Program-made: the position numbers and the translations under genes | Assembly (NCBI RefSeq): GCF_001636295.1 | Contig: NZ_CP014209.1 | Span: 1,674,001-1,738,000 of the forward strand | DNA length: 64,000 nt | Reading direction: 5' to 3' | DNA from: Isoptericola dokdonensis DS-3 | GTDB lineage: Bacteria; Actinomycetota; Actinomycetes; Actinomycetales; Cellulomonadaceae | The notes under the pieces: model-generated | The model's input: the letters and a program-made list of their open reading frames with translations, nothing else | The model's database searches: none | What the model was told of the DNA's origin: nothing | In this document: positions 18,584 through 26,414 of the stretch, piece after piece | Position numbering within the stretch: position 1 is the first letter of the stretch | How the letters are laid out: every line of letters begins with the position of its first letter

Positions 18584-19201
18584 ATGACCGAGACCCTCAC
18601 CACCGCCCCGCTGGCCATCGCCGACGAGGTCGCCGACCACCTCTTCCGCACGGCCCGCACCGCCCAGCAGTTCACGGACGAGCCCGTCACCGACGCCCAG
18701 CTCGAGGCCGCGTGGGACCTCGCCAAGTTCGGCCCCACCGCGATGAACTCGCTGCCGCTGCGCGTCCTCGTCGTCCGCACCGACGAGGCCAAGGAGCGCC
18801 TGGCCGCGCACATGGCCGACGGCAACGCCGACCGCGTCCGCACCGCCCCCGTCTCGCTCGTGCTCGCCGCCGACCCGGCCTTCCACCAGCACATGGACAC
18901 CCTCTTCCCGGCCGTCCCCGGCGTCCGCGAGAACCTCGACGGTGCCGCCGAGGTGCGCGAGCAGATGGCCCGCAAGAGCGCCCTCATCCAGGCCGGCTAC
19001 CTCGTCGTCGGCCTGCGCGCCGTCGGCCTCGCCGCCGGCCCCATGGACGGCATGGACTTCGCCGCCACCGACGCCGAGTTCTTCGGCGAGACCGGCTGGA
19101 AGTCGCTGCTCGTCGTGCGCGTCGGCCACGTCGAGGGCGAGGGCACCGGCTACCCGCGCTTCCCGCGCCTCGCCTACGACCAGGTCGCCCGGACCGTCTG
19201 A
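18584..19201 (+). CDS. Nitroreductase-family protein, RutE / malonic semialdehyde reductase-like
   Basis: A 205-residue FMN-dependent reductase. FRTARTAQQFTDEPV, FGPTAMNSLPLRVLVVR (FMN site) and KSALIQAGYLVVGLRAVGLAAGPMDGMD are features of the RutE branch. RutE reduces malonic semialdehyde to 3-hydroxypropionate in uracil breakdown. No other rut gene is in view, so the substrate here is uncertain; the link to nitrogen recovery rests on position next to the urea island. The upstream 15-bp palindrome may control it. Confidence 0.82.
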   Translation: MTETLTTAPLAIADEVADHLFRTARTAQQFTDEPVTDAQLEAAWDLAKFGPTAMNSLPLRVLVVRTDEAKERLAAHMADGNADRVRTAPVSLVLAADPAFHQHMDTLFPAVPGVRENLDGAAEVREQMARKSALIQAGYLVVGLRAVGLAAGPMDGMDFAATDAEFFGETGWKSLLVVRVGHVEGEGTGYPRFPRLAYDQVARTV

Positions 19202-19223
19202 CGCACCCGCGCTCGGCTCCGCG

Positions 19224-19330
19224 CCGGGGTGCGGGGTCGTCCTGCCGCGAGACGTCCGCTCGGCCACTCGTCCCTCGCGGCCTCCTGCCAGGCCCAGCCG
19301 GTCTCGCGGCAGGACAACCCCGCACCCCGG
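19224..19330. repeat. Long inverted repeat: 30-bp arms, 47-nt loop
   Basis: Arms 19224-19253 and 19301-19330 pair with one mismatch. The loop is GC-rich and differs from the conserved loop found in the elements at 38.0, 38.3 and 62.6 kb, though the overall build (about 30-bp stem, 40-50 nt loop, just after a stop codon) is alike. It starts 23 bp after the nitroreductase stop. May be a terminator, or part of a wider repeat family. Confidence 0.75.
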
Positions 19331-19397
19331 TAGCAGGCCGGCTCGCGTCCCGACGTCGGCCCGGCCGACCTCCGGGGGCGAACGGCCACCGAGCGTC

Positions 19398-19425
19398 GAG
19401 CCTGTCGCCAGATGGCGACAGGCTC
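19398..19425. terminator. Bidirectional hairpin between nitroreductase and sulfurtransferase genes
   Basis: GAGCCTGTCGCCA (19398-19410) and its exact complement (19413-19425) form a 13-bp arm pair with a 2-nt centre. It overlaps the stop codon of the minus-strand sulfurtransferase (19424-19426), so it could end transcription from both sides. Confidence 0.6.
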
Positions 19426-20290
19426 AGCCCGTCGCCACGGGGCGGCTCGGGTCGTTCGACCACTGGGACCAGGAGCCCGGGTAGAGGGCCGCACGGACGC
19501 CGACGCACTCGAGCGCGGCGACCTGGTGCGCGGCGGTGACGCCCGAGCCGCAGTACACGCCCACCGGCAGATCACCGGTGGCGCCGAGCGCCGCGAACCG
19601 GCGCTCCAGCTCGTCGGTGGGCAGGAACGTGCCGTCGTCGGCGAGGTTGCCGACCGTCGGCGCGGACACCGCGCCCGGCACGTGACCCGCCTGCGGGTCC
19701 ACGGGCTCCACCTCCCCGCGGTACCGCTCCGCGGCCCGCGCGTCGAGCAGCACGCCGTCGTCGGCGAGGTCCGCGGCGTCGTCCGCGTCCAGCACGGGCA
19801 TGCGGCCGGGGTGCACGTGGAGGTGCCCCGGGGCGCGCTGCGTGCTCCCGTGCTCCAGCGGGTACCCCGCCCGCACCCAGGCCGCCAGGCCGCCGTCGAG
19901 CAGGTGCACCTGCGGGTGCCCGAACCAGCGCAGCAGCCACCAGGCGCGCGCCGCCGACGTCCCGCCGACGGCGTCGTACACCACGACGCGGGAGTCGTCC
20001 GAGACGCCCCAGCGACGGGCGGCCTCCTGGAACTCCGACGCCGACGGCAACGGGTGCCGTCCCTCGGCCGCCGACGCCGTCGCGGCGAGCTCCGACTCCA
20101 GGTCGACGAACACCGCCCCCGGCAGGTGCCCCGCCTCGTAGCGCTCACGTCCGTCGGTGCGGCCCAGCTCCCAGCGCACGTCGAGCAGCAGGGGCGCGCC
20201 GCCCGCCGGGTCCTCCAGGCCGCCGAGCTGCAGGTCCGCCGCGAGCGTCGCGGCGTCGACCAGGACGGCGGACCGGGCGTCGGCCGTCAC
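19424..20290 (-). CDS. Two-domain rhodanese-type sulfurtransferase
   Basis: Moves sulfur from thiosulfate or 3-mercaptopyruvate to a thiophile acceptor in the cytosol. It has 288 residues in two rhodanese domains. The first (about 1-145) is inactive and carries YDAVGGTSAARAWW at the loop position. The second has the active-site loop C247-GSGVTA. The CGSGVT loop is the mercaptopyruvate sulfurtransferase form; thiosulfate enzymes usually carry CRxGxT(R/K). The GTG start overlaps the rimI stop (GTGA), so it is probably co-translated with rimI, tsaB. Confidence 0.9.
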   Translation of the reverse strand: MTADARSAVLVDAATLAADLQLGGLEDPAGGAPLLLDVRWELGRTDGRERYEAGHLPGAVFVDLESELAATASAAEGRHPLPSASEFQEAARRWGVSDDSRVVVYDAVGGTSAARAWWLLRWFGHPQVHLLDGGLAAWVRAGYPLEHGSTQRAPGHLHVHPGRMPVLDADDAADLADDGVLLDARAAERYRGEVEPVDPQAGHVPGAVSAPTVGNLADDGTFLPTDELERRFAALGATGDLPVGVYCGSGVTAAHQVAALECVGVRAALYPGSWSQWSNDPSRPVATG

Positions 20291-20835
20291 GCTGCGTCCC
20301 CGTCGCCGGCGTCACCCGCGGGCGCGTCGCCGGCGCGGTCGCGCGCAGCCGCCGCCAGGTCGCGGCGCATCACGTACGCGTCCTTGTCCTCCGGCTGGTA
20401 GTAGCGCTTGCGCACCCCCACCTGCTCGAAGCCGAACTGCTCGTACAGCGCGATCGCCTTCGCGTTGTCGGTCGCCACCTCCAGGAACAGGGCCGACGCC
20501 CGCAGCGTCACCGAGCGGTCGACGAGTGCCTGGAGGAGCTGCCGGCCGACCCCGCGGTGCTGGTAGGCGCGCGCCGTGCCGATCGTCATCACCTGCGCGA
20601 CGTCGCCGTCGAACCACAGCCCCGCGTACCCCACCACCAGCTTGTTGCCGAACCCGCGCAGCACGTCGCCGCACTCGGCGACGACGTACCAGCGGCCGAA
20701 CCCGGCGAGCTCGTCGGTGAGCATCCCGTAGGTCCACGCCCCGGCACCGAACAGCTCGCGCTCCAGCTCGAGCACCCGGTCGAAGTCGCCGGACTCCAGC
20801 GGGCGCAGGCGGACGGCCAGCGGGTCGTCGGTCAT
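20287..20835 (-). CDS. rimI: Ribosomal protein S18 alanine N-acetyltransferase RimI
   Basis: GNAT enzyme that acetylates the N-terminal alanine of S18 and, in some actinobacteria, other proteins. It has 182 residues. VMTIGTARAYQHRGVGRQLLQAL is the acetyl-CoA-binding motif A, and LEVATDNAKAIALYEQFGFEQVG is the RimI motif B. The last 25 residues are an Ala/Asp/Gly-rich tail not needed for the fold. ATG at 20835 overlaps the tsaB stop. In many actinobacteria tsaD comes next; here the sulfurtransferase and the urea island follow. Confidence 0.93.
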   Translation of the reverse strand: MTDDPLAVRLRPLESGDFDRVLELERELFGAGAWTYGMLTDELAGFGRWYVVAECGDVLRGFGNKLVVGYAGLWFDGDVAQVMTIGTARAYQHRGVGRQLLQALVDRSVTLRASALFLEVATDNAKAIALYEQFGFEQVGVRKRYYQPEDKDAYVMRRDLAAAARDRAGDAPAGDAGDGDAA

Positions 20836-21563
20836 GCCGTCGCCTCGCTCGCCCGCTTCGCGGCGCCCGGCACCTGCACGTCGGGTCGGCGCAGGTAGAG
20901 CGGCTCGGTGGGGAGGTCCTCCCCGGCGGCGCGCCGGGCCAGCGCCAGCCGGGCCAGCACCGTCGCGTCGGGGACCGTGGGGGCGTCCTCGTCCGCGGTC
21001 AGGTGCTCCGCGTAGAGCGTGGCGCCCTCGCCGACGACGGCCAGCCGTGCGCCGGCCTCCGCCGGAGGGTCCAGGTGCTCCGCCGCGACGTCCGCCGCCC
21101 TGCCGACGTCCGGTCCGCGCAGCCGGTCGACGACGGGCACGCCGTGCGGGCCCTCGTGCGCGACGACGCGGTACCGGGCCCAGTAGACCTCCTTGCGCCG
21201 CGCGTCCGTGGCGACCAGCACCTCGTCCCCCGGGGCCAGGCCGAGGTCTGAGACGGCCTGCGCGGCGAGCACGTCGACGCTGGGCACGCCCAGCACGTCC
21301 ACCCCGAGGGCGAGCGCGAGCGTGCGCGCCGTCACCAGGCCCACCCGCAGCCCGGTGAACGGGGCGGGACCCGTCCCGCCGACCACGGCCGTCACGTCCG
21401 TGCGGGTCAGACCGGCGTCGGCCAGCACCTGCTCGATCAGCGGGGCCAAGGACTCGGCGTGCCGGCGCCGCTCGTCGGCGCTGCGGGCGGCGAGCCGCCC
21501 ACCGTCGTCGTCGACCAGGGAGACCGTCACGGCTGCAGAGGTGTCGAGTGCGAGAACTGCCAC
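20832..21563 (-). CDS. tsaB: tRNA threonylcarbamoyladenosine biosynthesis protein TsaB
   Basis: Non-catalytic ASKHA-fold partner that dimerises with TsaD in t6A synthesis. It has 243 residues. VLALDTSAAVTVSL, RRHAESLAPLIEQVL and GGTGPAPFTGLRVGL are the family motifs. The start is GTG at 21563 with TAGGCT 6 nt upstream and no Shine-Dalgarno, so it likely has its own leaderless promoter. This agrees with the 211-bp repeat-filled gap that separates it from tsaE; otherwise this gene run is tightly overlapped. Confidence 0.94.
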   Translation of the reverse strand: MAVLALDTSAAVTVSLVDDDGGRLAARSADERRRHAESLAPLIEQVLADAGLTRTDVTAVVGGTGPAPFTGLRVGLVTARTLALALGVDVLGVPSVDVLAAQAVSDLGLAPGDEVLVATDARRKEVYWARYRVVAHEGPHGVPVVDRLRGPDVGRAADVAAEHLDPPAEAGARLAVVGEGATLYAEHLTADEDAPTVPDATVLARLALARRAAGEDLPTEPLYLRRPDVQVPGAAKRASEATA

Positions 21564-21597
21564 GGCACCAGCCTACGGCGACCTGCCGCCGTCGTCG

Positions 21598-21760
21598 GCG
21601 CTGACTCGTGCGTCCGTGCGCTGACTCGACGGCCGGTGCGCTGACTCGACGGGCCGGTGCGCTGACTCGCGAGTCAGCGCTGGTCGGCGCGAGTCAGCGC
21701 TGGTCGGCGCGAGTCAGCGCTGGTCGGCGCGAGTCAGCGCTGGGCGGCGCCAGTCAGCGC
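21598..21760. repeat. Array of nine 11-bp words at 20-bp spacing (locus 1)
   Basis: GCGCTGACTCG occurs at 21598, 21618, 21638 and 21659. Its complement CGAGTCAGCGC follows at 21670, 21690, 21710 and 21730, and a one-mismatch copy (CCAGTCAGCGC) at 21750. The two orientations meet at 21659-21680 as a perfect 22-bp palindrome. Spacing is 20 bp, except one 21-bp step and the central junction. The array fills the gap between tsaE and tsaB. The same words at the same spacing recur at 38.1-38.4 kb. Confidence 0.92.
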
Positions 21761-21774
21761 AAGGACCGACGACG

Positions 21775-22296
21775 TCAGGCCGGGAGCAGGGCGGAGAGGT
21801 CGACGCCGGCCCAGCGGTCGCCGACGGCGCGCAGCGTCGCGTGTCGGGTGCCCGCCTCGGGGTTCTCCGTGTCGACGTCACCGCCCCGGGGCCGCTGGAG
21901 GTCGATCTCGAGGCGGTCCTCGGTGAGCGCCTCGGCAAGCCCCCGGCCCCACTCGACGACGGTGACGGACTCGTCGAGGGACGAGTCGAGGTCGAGCGCG
22001 TCGAGCTCGTCGAGGCTGCCGAGCCGGTACGCGTCGACGTGGACCAGCGCCGGGCCGCGGGTGCCGTCCTCGCGGGGCAGGGGCGGGTGCTCGCGGGCGA
22101 CGATGAACGTCGGGGACGCGACCTGGCCGCGGATGCCGAGCGCGGCGCCGAGGCCCTGGGTGAGGGTGGTCTTGCCGGCGCCGAGGTCGCCGGTGAGGAT
22201 GACGAGGTCCCCGGCGCGCAGCACGCCCGCGAGGGCCGCGCCGAGCGCACGGGTGGTGTCCGCCTCGGGCAGGTCGATGGTCACGGCGTCGCTCAC
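21775..22296 (-). CDS. tsaE: tRNA t6A biosynthesis ATPase TsaE
   Basis: P-loop ATPase that resets the TsaBD complex between catalytic rounds. It has 173 residues. Walker A GDLGAGKTT (36-44), SPTFIVAREH (switch-like) and LVHVDAYRLGSLDELDALDL are the conserved segments. Start GTG at 22296 overlaps the alr stop (GTGA). Downstream lies the 11-bp repeat array rather than tsaB directly. Confidence 0.94.
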   Translation of the reverse strand: MSDAVTIDLPEADTTRALGAALAGVLRAGDLVILTGDLGAGKTTLTQGLGAALGIRGQVASPTFIVAREHPPLPREDGTRGPALVHVDAYRLGSLDELDALDLDSSLDESVTVVEWGRGLAEALTEDRLEIDLQRPRGGDVDTENPEAGTRHATLRAVGDRWAGVDLSALLPA

Positions 22297-23504
22297 TCGT
22301 GGTCTCCTTCGTGGACGTGCACCCGGGGCACGCGGGCTCCCAGGCGGGTGACGATCTCGTAGCTGATGGTGCCGGCGGCGTCGGCCCAGTCCTGCGCGTT
22401 CGGCACGGTGGCGCCGTCCGCGACGCCGTCGGACGCGCCGAAGAGCGTGACGACGTCACCTTCGCGCTCGACGGCGTCCGGGCCGAGGTCGAGCACCATC
22501 TGGTCCATGCAGACCCGCCCGACGACGCGCAGCACGCGGGCGGCGTCACCGGAGCCGACGGCGACGGGCCCGCCCGGTCCGGCGGTGCCGCCGGACGCGT
22601 GCCGCGGGATGCCGTCGCCGTACCCGAGGGGCACGAGCCCCACGCGGGTGTCCCGCGGCGTCGTGTAGAGGTGGCCGTAGGACACGCCCTCCCCCGCCGG
22701 GACGTCCTTGACCTGGGCGAGCCGCGCCTGGAGCGTCATCGCGGGCCGCAGCCCGAAGTCGCCCGGCGTGCCCAGCAGCGGCCCCGGGGAGAACCCGTAG
22801 ACGGAGATGCCGGGCCGCACCAGGTCGAGGTGCAGGTCGGGGCGGGTGAGCGTGGCGGCGGAGTTCGCGAGATGCCGCACCGAGGGCCGGAGCCCGGCCT
22901 CGTGCAGGACGTCGGTGGCGGCGGCGAAGGCCGTCGCCTGCCGGTCGACCGACGGGTGGCCGGGCTCGTCGGCCGCCGCGAGGTGCGACATCAGCCCGAC
23001 GACCTGCACCGTGCCCGCGGCCTCCAGGTCGGCCAGACGGCGGGCCACGTCCGGCAGCGCTGCCGGAGCGACACCGTTGCGGGACAGCCCCGTGTCGACC
23101 TTGACGTGCACGCGGGCGGGACGTCCGGCGGCGCGCGCCCCCGCGGCGACCTCGTCCACCGACCACGGCGCCGCGACCGTCACATCGACGTCGGCGGCGA
23201 CCAGCGCGGCGAACGGCGCACCGGGAGCGAGCAGCCAGACCAGCAGCGGCACGTCGACGTCGCGCAGCCCGGCGCGCAGCGCCAGCGCCTCCTCGGCCGT
23301 CGCCACACCCAGCCACGACGCACCGCCCGCGAGCGCCGCCCGCGCGACGGGGAGCATGCCGTGCCCGTACCCGTCGGCCTTGACCACCGCCATGACGGCC
23401 GCCGTCGGCGCGTGCCCCCGCAGGGCGCGCACGTTGTGGGTGACGGCGGCGAGGTCCACGACGGCGCGCGCCGTGGTGCCGGCGGCGAAGGGCGGGATGG
23501 TCAC
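22293..23504 (-). CDS. alr: Alanine racemase
   Basis: PLP enzyme converting L- to D-alanine for peptidoglycan. It has 403 residues. The PLP lysine is K42 in AVVKADGYGHG. The second catalytic residue, Tyr of GVSYGHLYTT, lies in the C-terminal domain, and VCMDQMVLDLG is also conserved. Start GTG at 23504 overlaps the stop of the upstream pseudouridine synthase (GTGA). It continues into tsaE by a four-base overlap, an arrangement (alr-tsaE) widely seen in actinobacteria. Confidence 0.96.
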   Translation of the reverse strand: MTIPPFAAGTTARAVVDLAAVTHNVRALRGHAPTAAVMAVVKADGYGHGMLPVARAALAGGASWLGVATAEEALALRAGLRDVDVPLLVWLLAPGAPFAALVAADVDVTVAAPWSVDEVAAGARAAGRPARVHVKVDTGLSRNGVAPAALPDVARRLADLEAAGTVQVVGLMSHLAAADEPGHPSVDRQATAFAAATDVLHEAGLRPSVRHLANSAATLTRPDLHLDLVRPGISVYGFSPGPLLGTPGDFGLRPAMTLQARLAQVKDVPAGEGVSYGHLYTTPRDTRVGLVPLGYGDGIPRHASGGTAGPGGPVAVGSGDAARVLRVVGRVCMDQMVLDLGPDAVEREGDVVTLFGASDGVADGATVPNAQDWADAAGTISYEIVTRLGARVPRVHVHEGDHE

Positions 23505-24517
23505 GGCTGCGATTCTCTCACCCTGTCCGCCGGCCAGGCCGCGAGTCGCCGCTGCGACGTGAACGTGCGGGGACGGCCGGTGAGCGGGTCGTCGAACGTC
23601 AGCGAGCGGGCCAGGAGCTGCAAGGGCACGCCGTCCGGCCCGGCCGCGCCGTCGTCGTCGTCGAGCAGGACGGGCCAGAACGGGTCGCCGAGGATCGGCA
23701 GGCCGAGCGACGCGAGGTGCAGACGGAGCTGGTGGGTCTTGCCGGTGCGGGGCTCGAGCCGGTACAGGCCGAGGCCGCGCGCCTCGTCGCGGGCGACGAG
23801 GTCGACGCGCGACTCGGCGTTGGGCTCGCCGGGCACCTCCTGGGCGCGGACGACGCCGCGCTCCTTGACGATGCGGGACCGCACCAAGCGCGGGAACGCG
23901 TCGTCGCCGGGCGCGGGCAGGGGCGCGACGGCCTCGTACACCTTGGCCGCCCGGCGCTCCTGGAACAGCGTCTGGTAGGCGCCGCGCACCTGCGGTCGCA
24001 CCGTGAGGACGAGCACCCCGGCGGTGGGGCGGTCGAGACGGTGGGCGGGGACGAGGTCCGGCAGGTCGAGGGTGCGACGCAGGTGGACGAGCAGGGTCTG
24101 CGTCACCCAGCGGCCGCGCGGCATGGTGGCGACCAGGTGCGGCTTGTCCACGACCAGCAGGTCGTCGTCGCGGTGCAGCACGGTGACGTCCGCGAGCGCC
24201 GGGACCGTCGGTTCGGCGTCGGGCGGGTCGCGGTACAGGTAGAGGAAGCCGCGCGGCGCGTACGGCGTCGCCGCGGTGACGGGCGTGCCGTCGCCGGTGA
24301 CCACCTCGCCGGCGGCGACCTTCTCGTGCAGGCGGGGTGCGTCGTCGGGGAACCGGGCCAGCAGCCAGCCGAGCGCCGTGGGGTGCGCGGCGACGGTCGC
24401 GTCGTCGTGCGGGAGCACCAGGCGGGTCGGGTTGAGCCCGTCACGCACCGGCAGGGGTGGGACGTGCACGGCCGGGCCACGACGGCCCGACGGCGGGGAC
24501 GACGACGGGAGGGGCAC
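23501..24517 (-). CDS. RluA-family RNA pseudouridine synthase
   Basis: Isomerises specific uridines in rRNA or tRNA. It has 338 residues with the chosen start. The catalytic Asp is in AHRLDRPTAGVL, followed by the family segments RTGKTHQLRLHL and LGLPILGDPFWP. The N-terminal 90 residues are an extra actinobacterial domain (GWLLARFPDDAPRLHEKV). Target site unknown. I chose GTG at 24517 because GACAAT lies exactly 6 nt upstream; an ATG at 24598 would overlap the start of the divergent peroxidase gene and add 27 low-complexity residues. Confidence 0.88.
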   Translation of the reverse strand: MPLPSSSPPSGRRGPAVHVPPLPVRDGLNPTRLVLPHDDATVAAHPTALGWLLARFPDDAPRLHEKVAAGEVVTGDGTPVTAATPYAPRGFLYLYRDPPDAEPTVPALADVTVLHRDDDLLVVDKPHLVATMPRGRWVTQTLLVHLRRTLDLPDLVPAHRLDRPTAGVLVLTVRPQVRGAYQTLFQERRAAKVYEAVAPLPAPGDDAFPRLVRSRIVKERGVVRAQEVPGEPNAESRVDLVARDEARGLGLYRLEPRTGKTHQLRLHLASLGLPILGDPFWPVLLDDDDGAAGPDGVPLQLLARSLTFDDPLTGRPRTFTSQRRLAAWPADRVRESQP

Positions 24518-24596
24518 GTCGCCATTGTCGCGCGCCGTCGCCCGGGAACCGGAGTCGGCCCCTTGACCAGCACCGACGATGGGCGAGGATGAGGCC

Positions 24597-25079
24597 ATGG
24601 ACCTCTACGACATCGAGTTCGACCGCATGGACGGCACGAAGGCCAGCCTCGCGGAGCACCGCGACGACGTGGTGATGGTGGTCAACGTGGCCTCCCGCTG
24701 CGGCCTCACGCCGCAGTACGAGACGCTCGAGAAGCTGCAGCAGCTGTACGGCGAGCGCGGGTTCACCGTCGTCGGGTTCCCCTCGAACCAGTTCCTCCAG
24801 GAGCTGTCCACCGACGACAAGATCGCGGAGTTCTGCTCCACGACGTACGGCGTCAGCTTCCCGGTGGTGTCCAAGGTGAAGGTCAACGGCCGGAACGCGC
24901 ACCCGCTGTACGCCGAGCTCACCAAGACCCCCGACGCGAGCGGCCACGACGGCCGCATCCGCTGGAACTTCGAGAAGTTCCTCGTCCTGCCCGGCGGCGA
25001 GGTGCGCCGCTACTCGCCGCGCACCGTCCCCGACGCCCCGGAGATCATCCAGGCGATCGAGGGGCACCTGCCGCGCTGA
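24597..25079 (+). CDS. Glutathione peroxidase-family thiol peroxidase
   Basis: Reduces hydroperoxides; 160 residues. The peroxidatic residue is cysteine C35 in NVASRCGLTPQY, not selenocysteine. Q65 (FPSNQF) and W123 (IRWNFEKF) complete the catalytic tetrad, and C80 (AEFCSTTYG) is positioned as the resolving cysteine. The two-cysteine form is normally thioredoxin-dependent, which fits a mycothiol-type actinobacterium. ATG at 24597 has GAGGAT 6 nt upstream. The 3-prime end overlaps the convergent MarR gene by 35 bp. Confidence 0.93.
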   Translation: MDLYDIEFDRMDGTKASLAEHRDDVVMVVNVASRCGLTPQYETLEKLQQLYGERGFTVVGFPSNQFLQELSTDDKIAEFCSTTYGVSFPVVSKVKVNGRNAHPLYAELTKTPDASGHDGRIRWNFEKFLVLPGGEVRRYSPRTVPDAPEIIQAIEGHLPR

Positions 25080-25656
25080 CGCGGGGTACCACCGCAGCGC
25101 CGGACCCGGTCGACGTGGCCGGGTCCGTCCGTGCCAGGCGACACCCGACGGCGTCCAGCCCGGCGGTCAGCCCGGCGAGGACGTCGGCGGGCAGCCCGGC
25201 GACCAGGGCTTCCTCGTGTGCGAGCAGCTCCCGCACCACCCGGTCGACCCGTGCCCGCCCGGCAGGGGTGAGCCGCACGGCCACGGCACGGGGACCGGCG
25301 TCGGACGCCCCGCGGCTCACCAGGCCGTCGTCCTCCGCCCGCGCCACGCGCTGGCTGATCGCTCCCGCCGAGACGAGGCACTGCGCGGCGAGCTCACGGG
25401 TGGTGAGCGTCCACGGGTCCCCGGCACGCCGCAACGTGCTGAGCAGGTCGAGCGTGGCCGCGTCCGTGCCGAGCCGGGTCAGCGTGCGGCGGCGGTCGTC
25501 GTCGAGGAGCTTGGCGACGCGGCGCAGCGGGGTGATGACGCCGATGCTCGCCGTCGGCACCCCGGGCAGCTCGCGCTGCCAGGCGGCGGAGATCTGGGCG
25601 GGCGTTGGCCGCGTGCCGCCCGTGCCGCCCGTGCCGCCGGTGTGGTCCTGGTTCAT
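25045..25656 (-). CDS. MarR-family regulator
   Basis: A 203-residue winged-helix protein. LTTRELAAQCLVSAGAISQRV is the helix-turn-helix; RAVAVRLTPAGRARVDRV forms the wing and next helix. The N-terminus has a short Gly/Thr repeat (TGGTGGTGGT). An AGGAGGT Shine-Dalgarno precedes the ATG. It shares a 41-bp intergenic region with the divergent SDR gene, and a 16-bp palindrome sits at its centre, so repression of both genes is likely. The last 35 residues after the fold look disordered. Confidence 0.86.
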   Translation of the reverse strand: MNQDHTGGTGGTGGTRPTPAQISAAWQRELPGVPTASIGVITPLRRVAKLLDDDRRRTLTRLGTDAATLDLLSTLRRAGDPWTLTTRELAAQCLVSAGAISQRVARAEDDGLVSRGASDAGPRAVAVRLTPAGRARVDRVVRELLAHEEALVAGLPADVLAGLTAGLDAVGCRLARTDPATSTGSGAAVVPRVSAAGAPRSPG

Positions 25657-25668
25657 CCCGACCTCCTG

Positions 25669-25684
25669 TGTTTAGATCTAAACA
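25669..25684. promoter_or_regulatory. 16-bp palindromic operator between marR and SDR genes
   Basis: TGTTTAGATCTAAACA is a perfect palindrome and unusually AT-rich for this genome. It lies between the two Shine-Dalgarno sequences of the divergent genes (CCTCC at 25662-25666 on the plus strand; AGGAGG at 25686-25691). A MarR dimer bound here would occlude both starts. Confidence 0.75.
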
Positions 25685-25697
25685 TAGGAGGTTCCCC

Positions 25698-26414
25698 ATG
25701 TCTCGCACCGTTCTCGTCACCGGCGGCTCCGGCGGCATCGGCCGCGCCGTCGTCCGCTCCTTCGTCTCCGCCGGGGACGACGTCCACCTCACCGGCCGGC
25801 ACCACGCCTCGCTCGACGTCGCGGCTGCCGAGACCGGCGCCACCGGGCATGCCTGCGACGTCGCCGACCCGGACGACGTCGTGAGGCTCGCCGCCCACGT
25901 CGGACCGGTCGACGTCCTCGTGGCAACCGCCGGCGGCAACACCGACTTCGACGCCCCACCCGGCGAGTCCCTCTCCGACGTCGCCCGCTCCTGGCGCGCG
26001 AACCTCGACGCCAACCTGCTCAGCACCGTCCTCGTCGTGACCGCGGTCGCGCCGACCATGCCCTCCGCCGGCACGATCGTCACGGTCGGCTCCATCGGCG
26101 CGGAGTACGCGGGCACCTCGTACGGCGTCGCGAAGGCCGCCGTCCAGGCCTGGACGGCCGGCCTCTCCGCACGGGTCGGCCCGCGCGGCATCACCGCCAA
26201 CTGCGTCGCGCCCGGCTACGTCGCGGACACGGGCTACTTCAAGGGCCGGCTGACCGACCAGCGCCGCGAGTCGCTGATCGCCTCCACGCACGACCGGCGG
26301 GCCGGACGCCCGGAGGACATCGCAGCGCTGGTCGAGTTCCTCGCCTCCCCCGGCGCCCGGCACGTCACCGGCCAGACGCTGCACGTCGACGGCGGTGCGT
26401 TCACGACACGCTGA
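25698..26414 (+). CDS. Short-chain dehydrogenase/reductase (SDR)
   Basis: NAD(P)-dependent oxidoreductase of 238 residues. TGGSGGIGRAVV near residue 9 is the nucleotide-binding loop (TGxxxGIG). The catalytic Tyr-Lys pair is in TSYGVAKAAVQ, with the Ser supplied by VTVGSIGAEY. CVAPGYVADTG and the C-terminal GQTLHVDGG are standard SDR parts. Substrate unknown. It probably forms a stress- or substrate-inducible pair with the divergent MarR gene. It overlaps the convergent GNAT gene by 14 bp. Confidence 0.92.
   Translation: MSRTVLVTGGSGGIGRAVVRSFVSAGDDVHLTGRHHASLDVAAAETGATGHACDVADPDDVVRLAAHVGPVDVLVATAGGNTDFDAPPGESLSDVARSWRANLDANLLSTVLVVTAVAPTMPSAGTIVTVGSIGAEYAGTSYGVAKAAVQAWTAGLSARVGPRGITANCVAPGYVADTGYFKGRLTDQRRESLIASTHDRRAGRPEDIAALVEFLASPGARHVTGQTLHVDGGAFTTR

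Noticed and set aside
19254..19300. tRNA-like stretch (TGGCCGAGCGG on the minus strand) in the loop of the long inverted repeat
   Set aside because: It resembles a D-arm of tRNA-Ser/Leu, but no anticodon arm, T-arm or acceptor pairing follows.
21598..21760. CRISPR-like array
   Set aside because: Repeats are only 11 bp, change orientation within the array, and the 9-bp spacers are largely identical. No cas genes are in the window.
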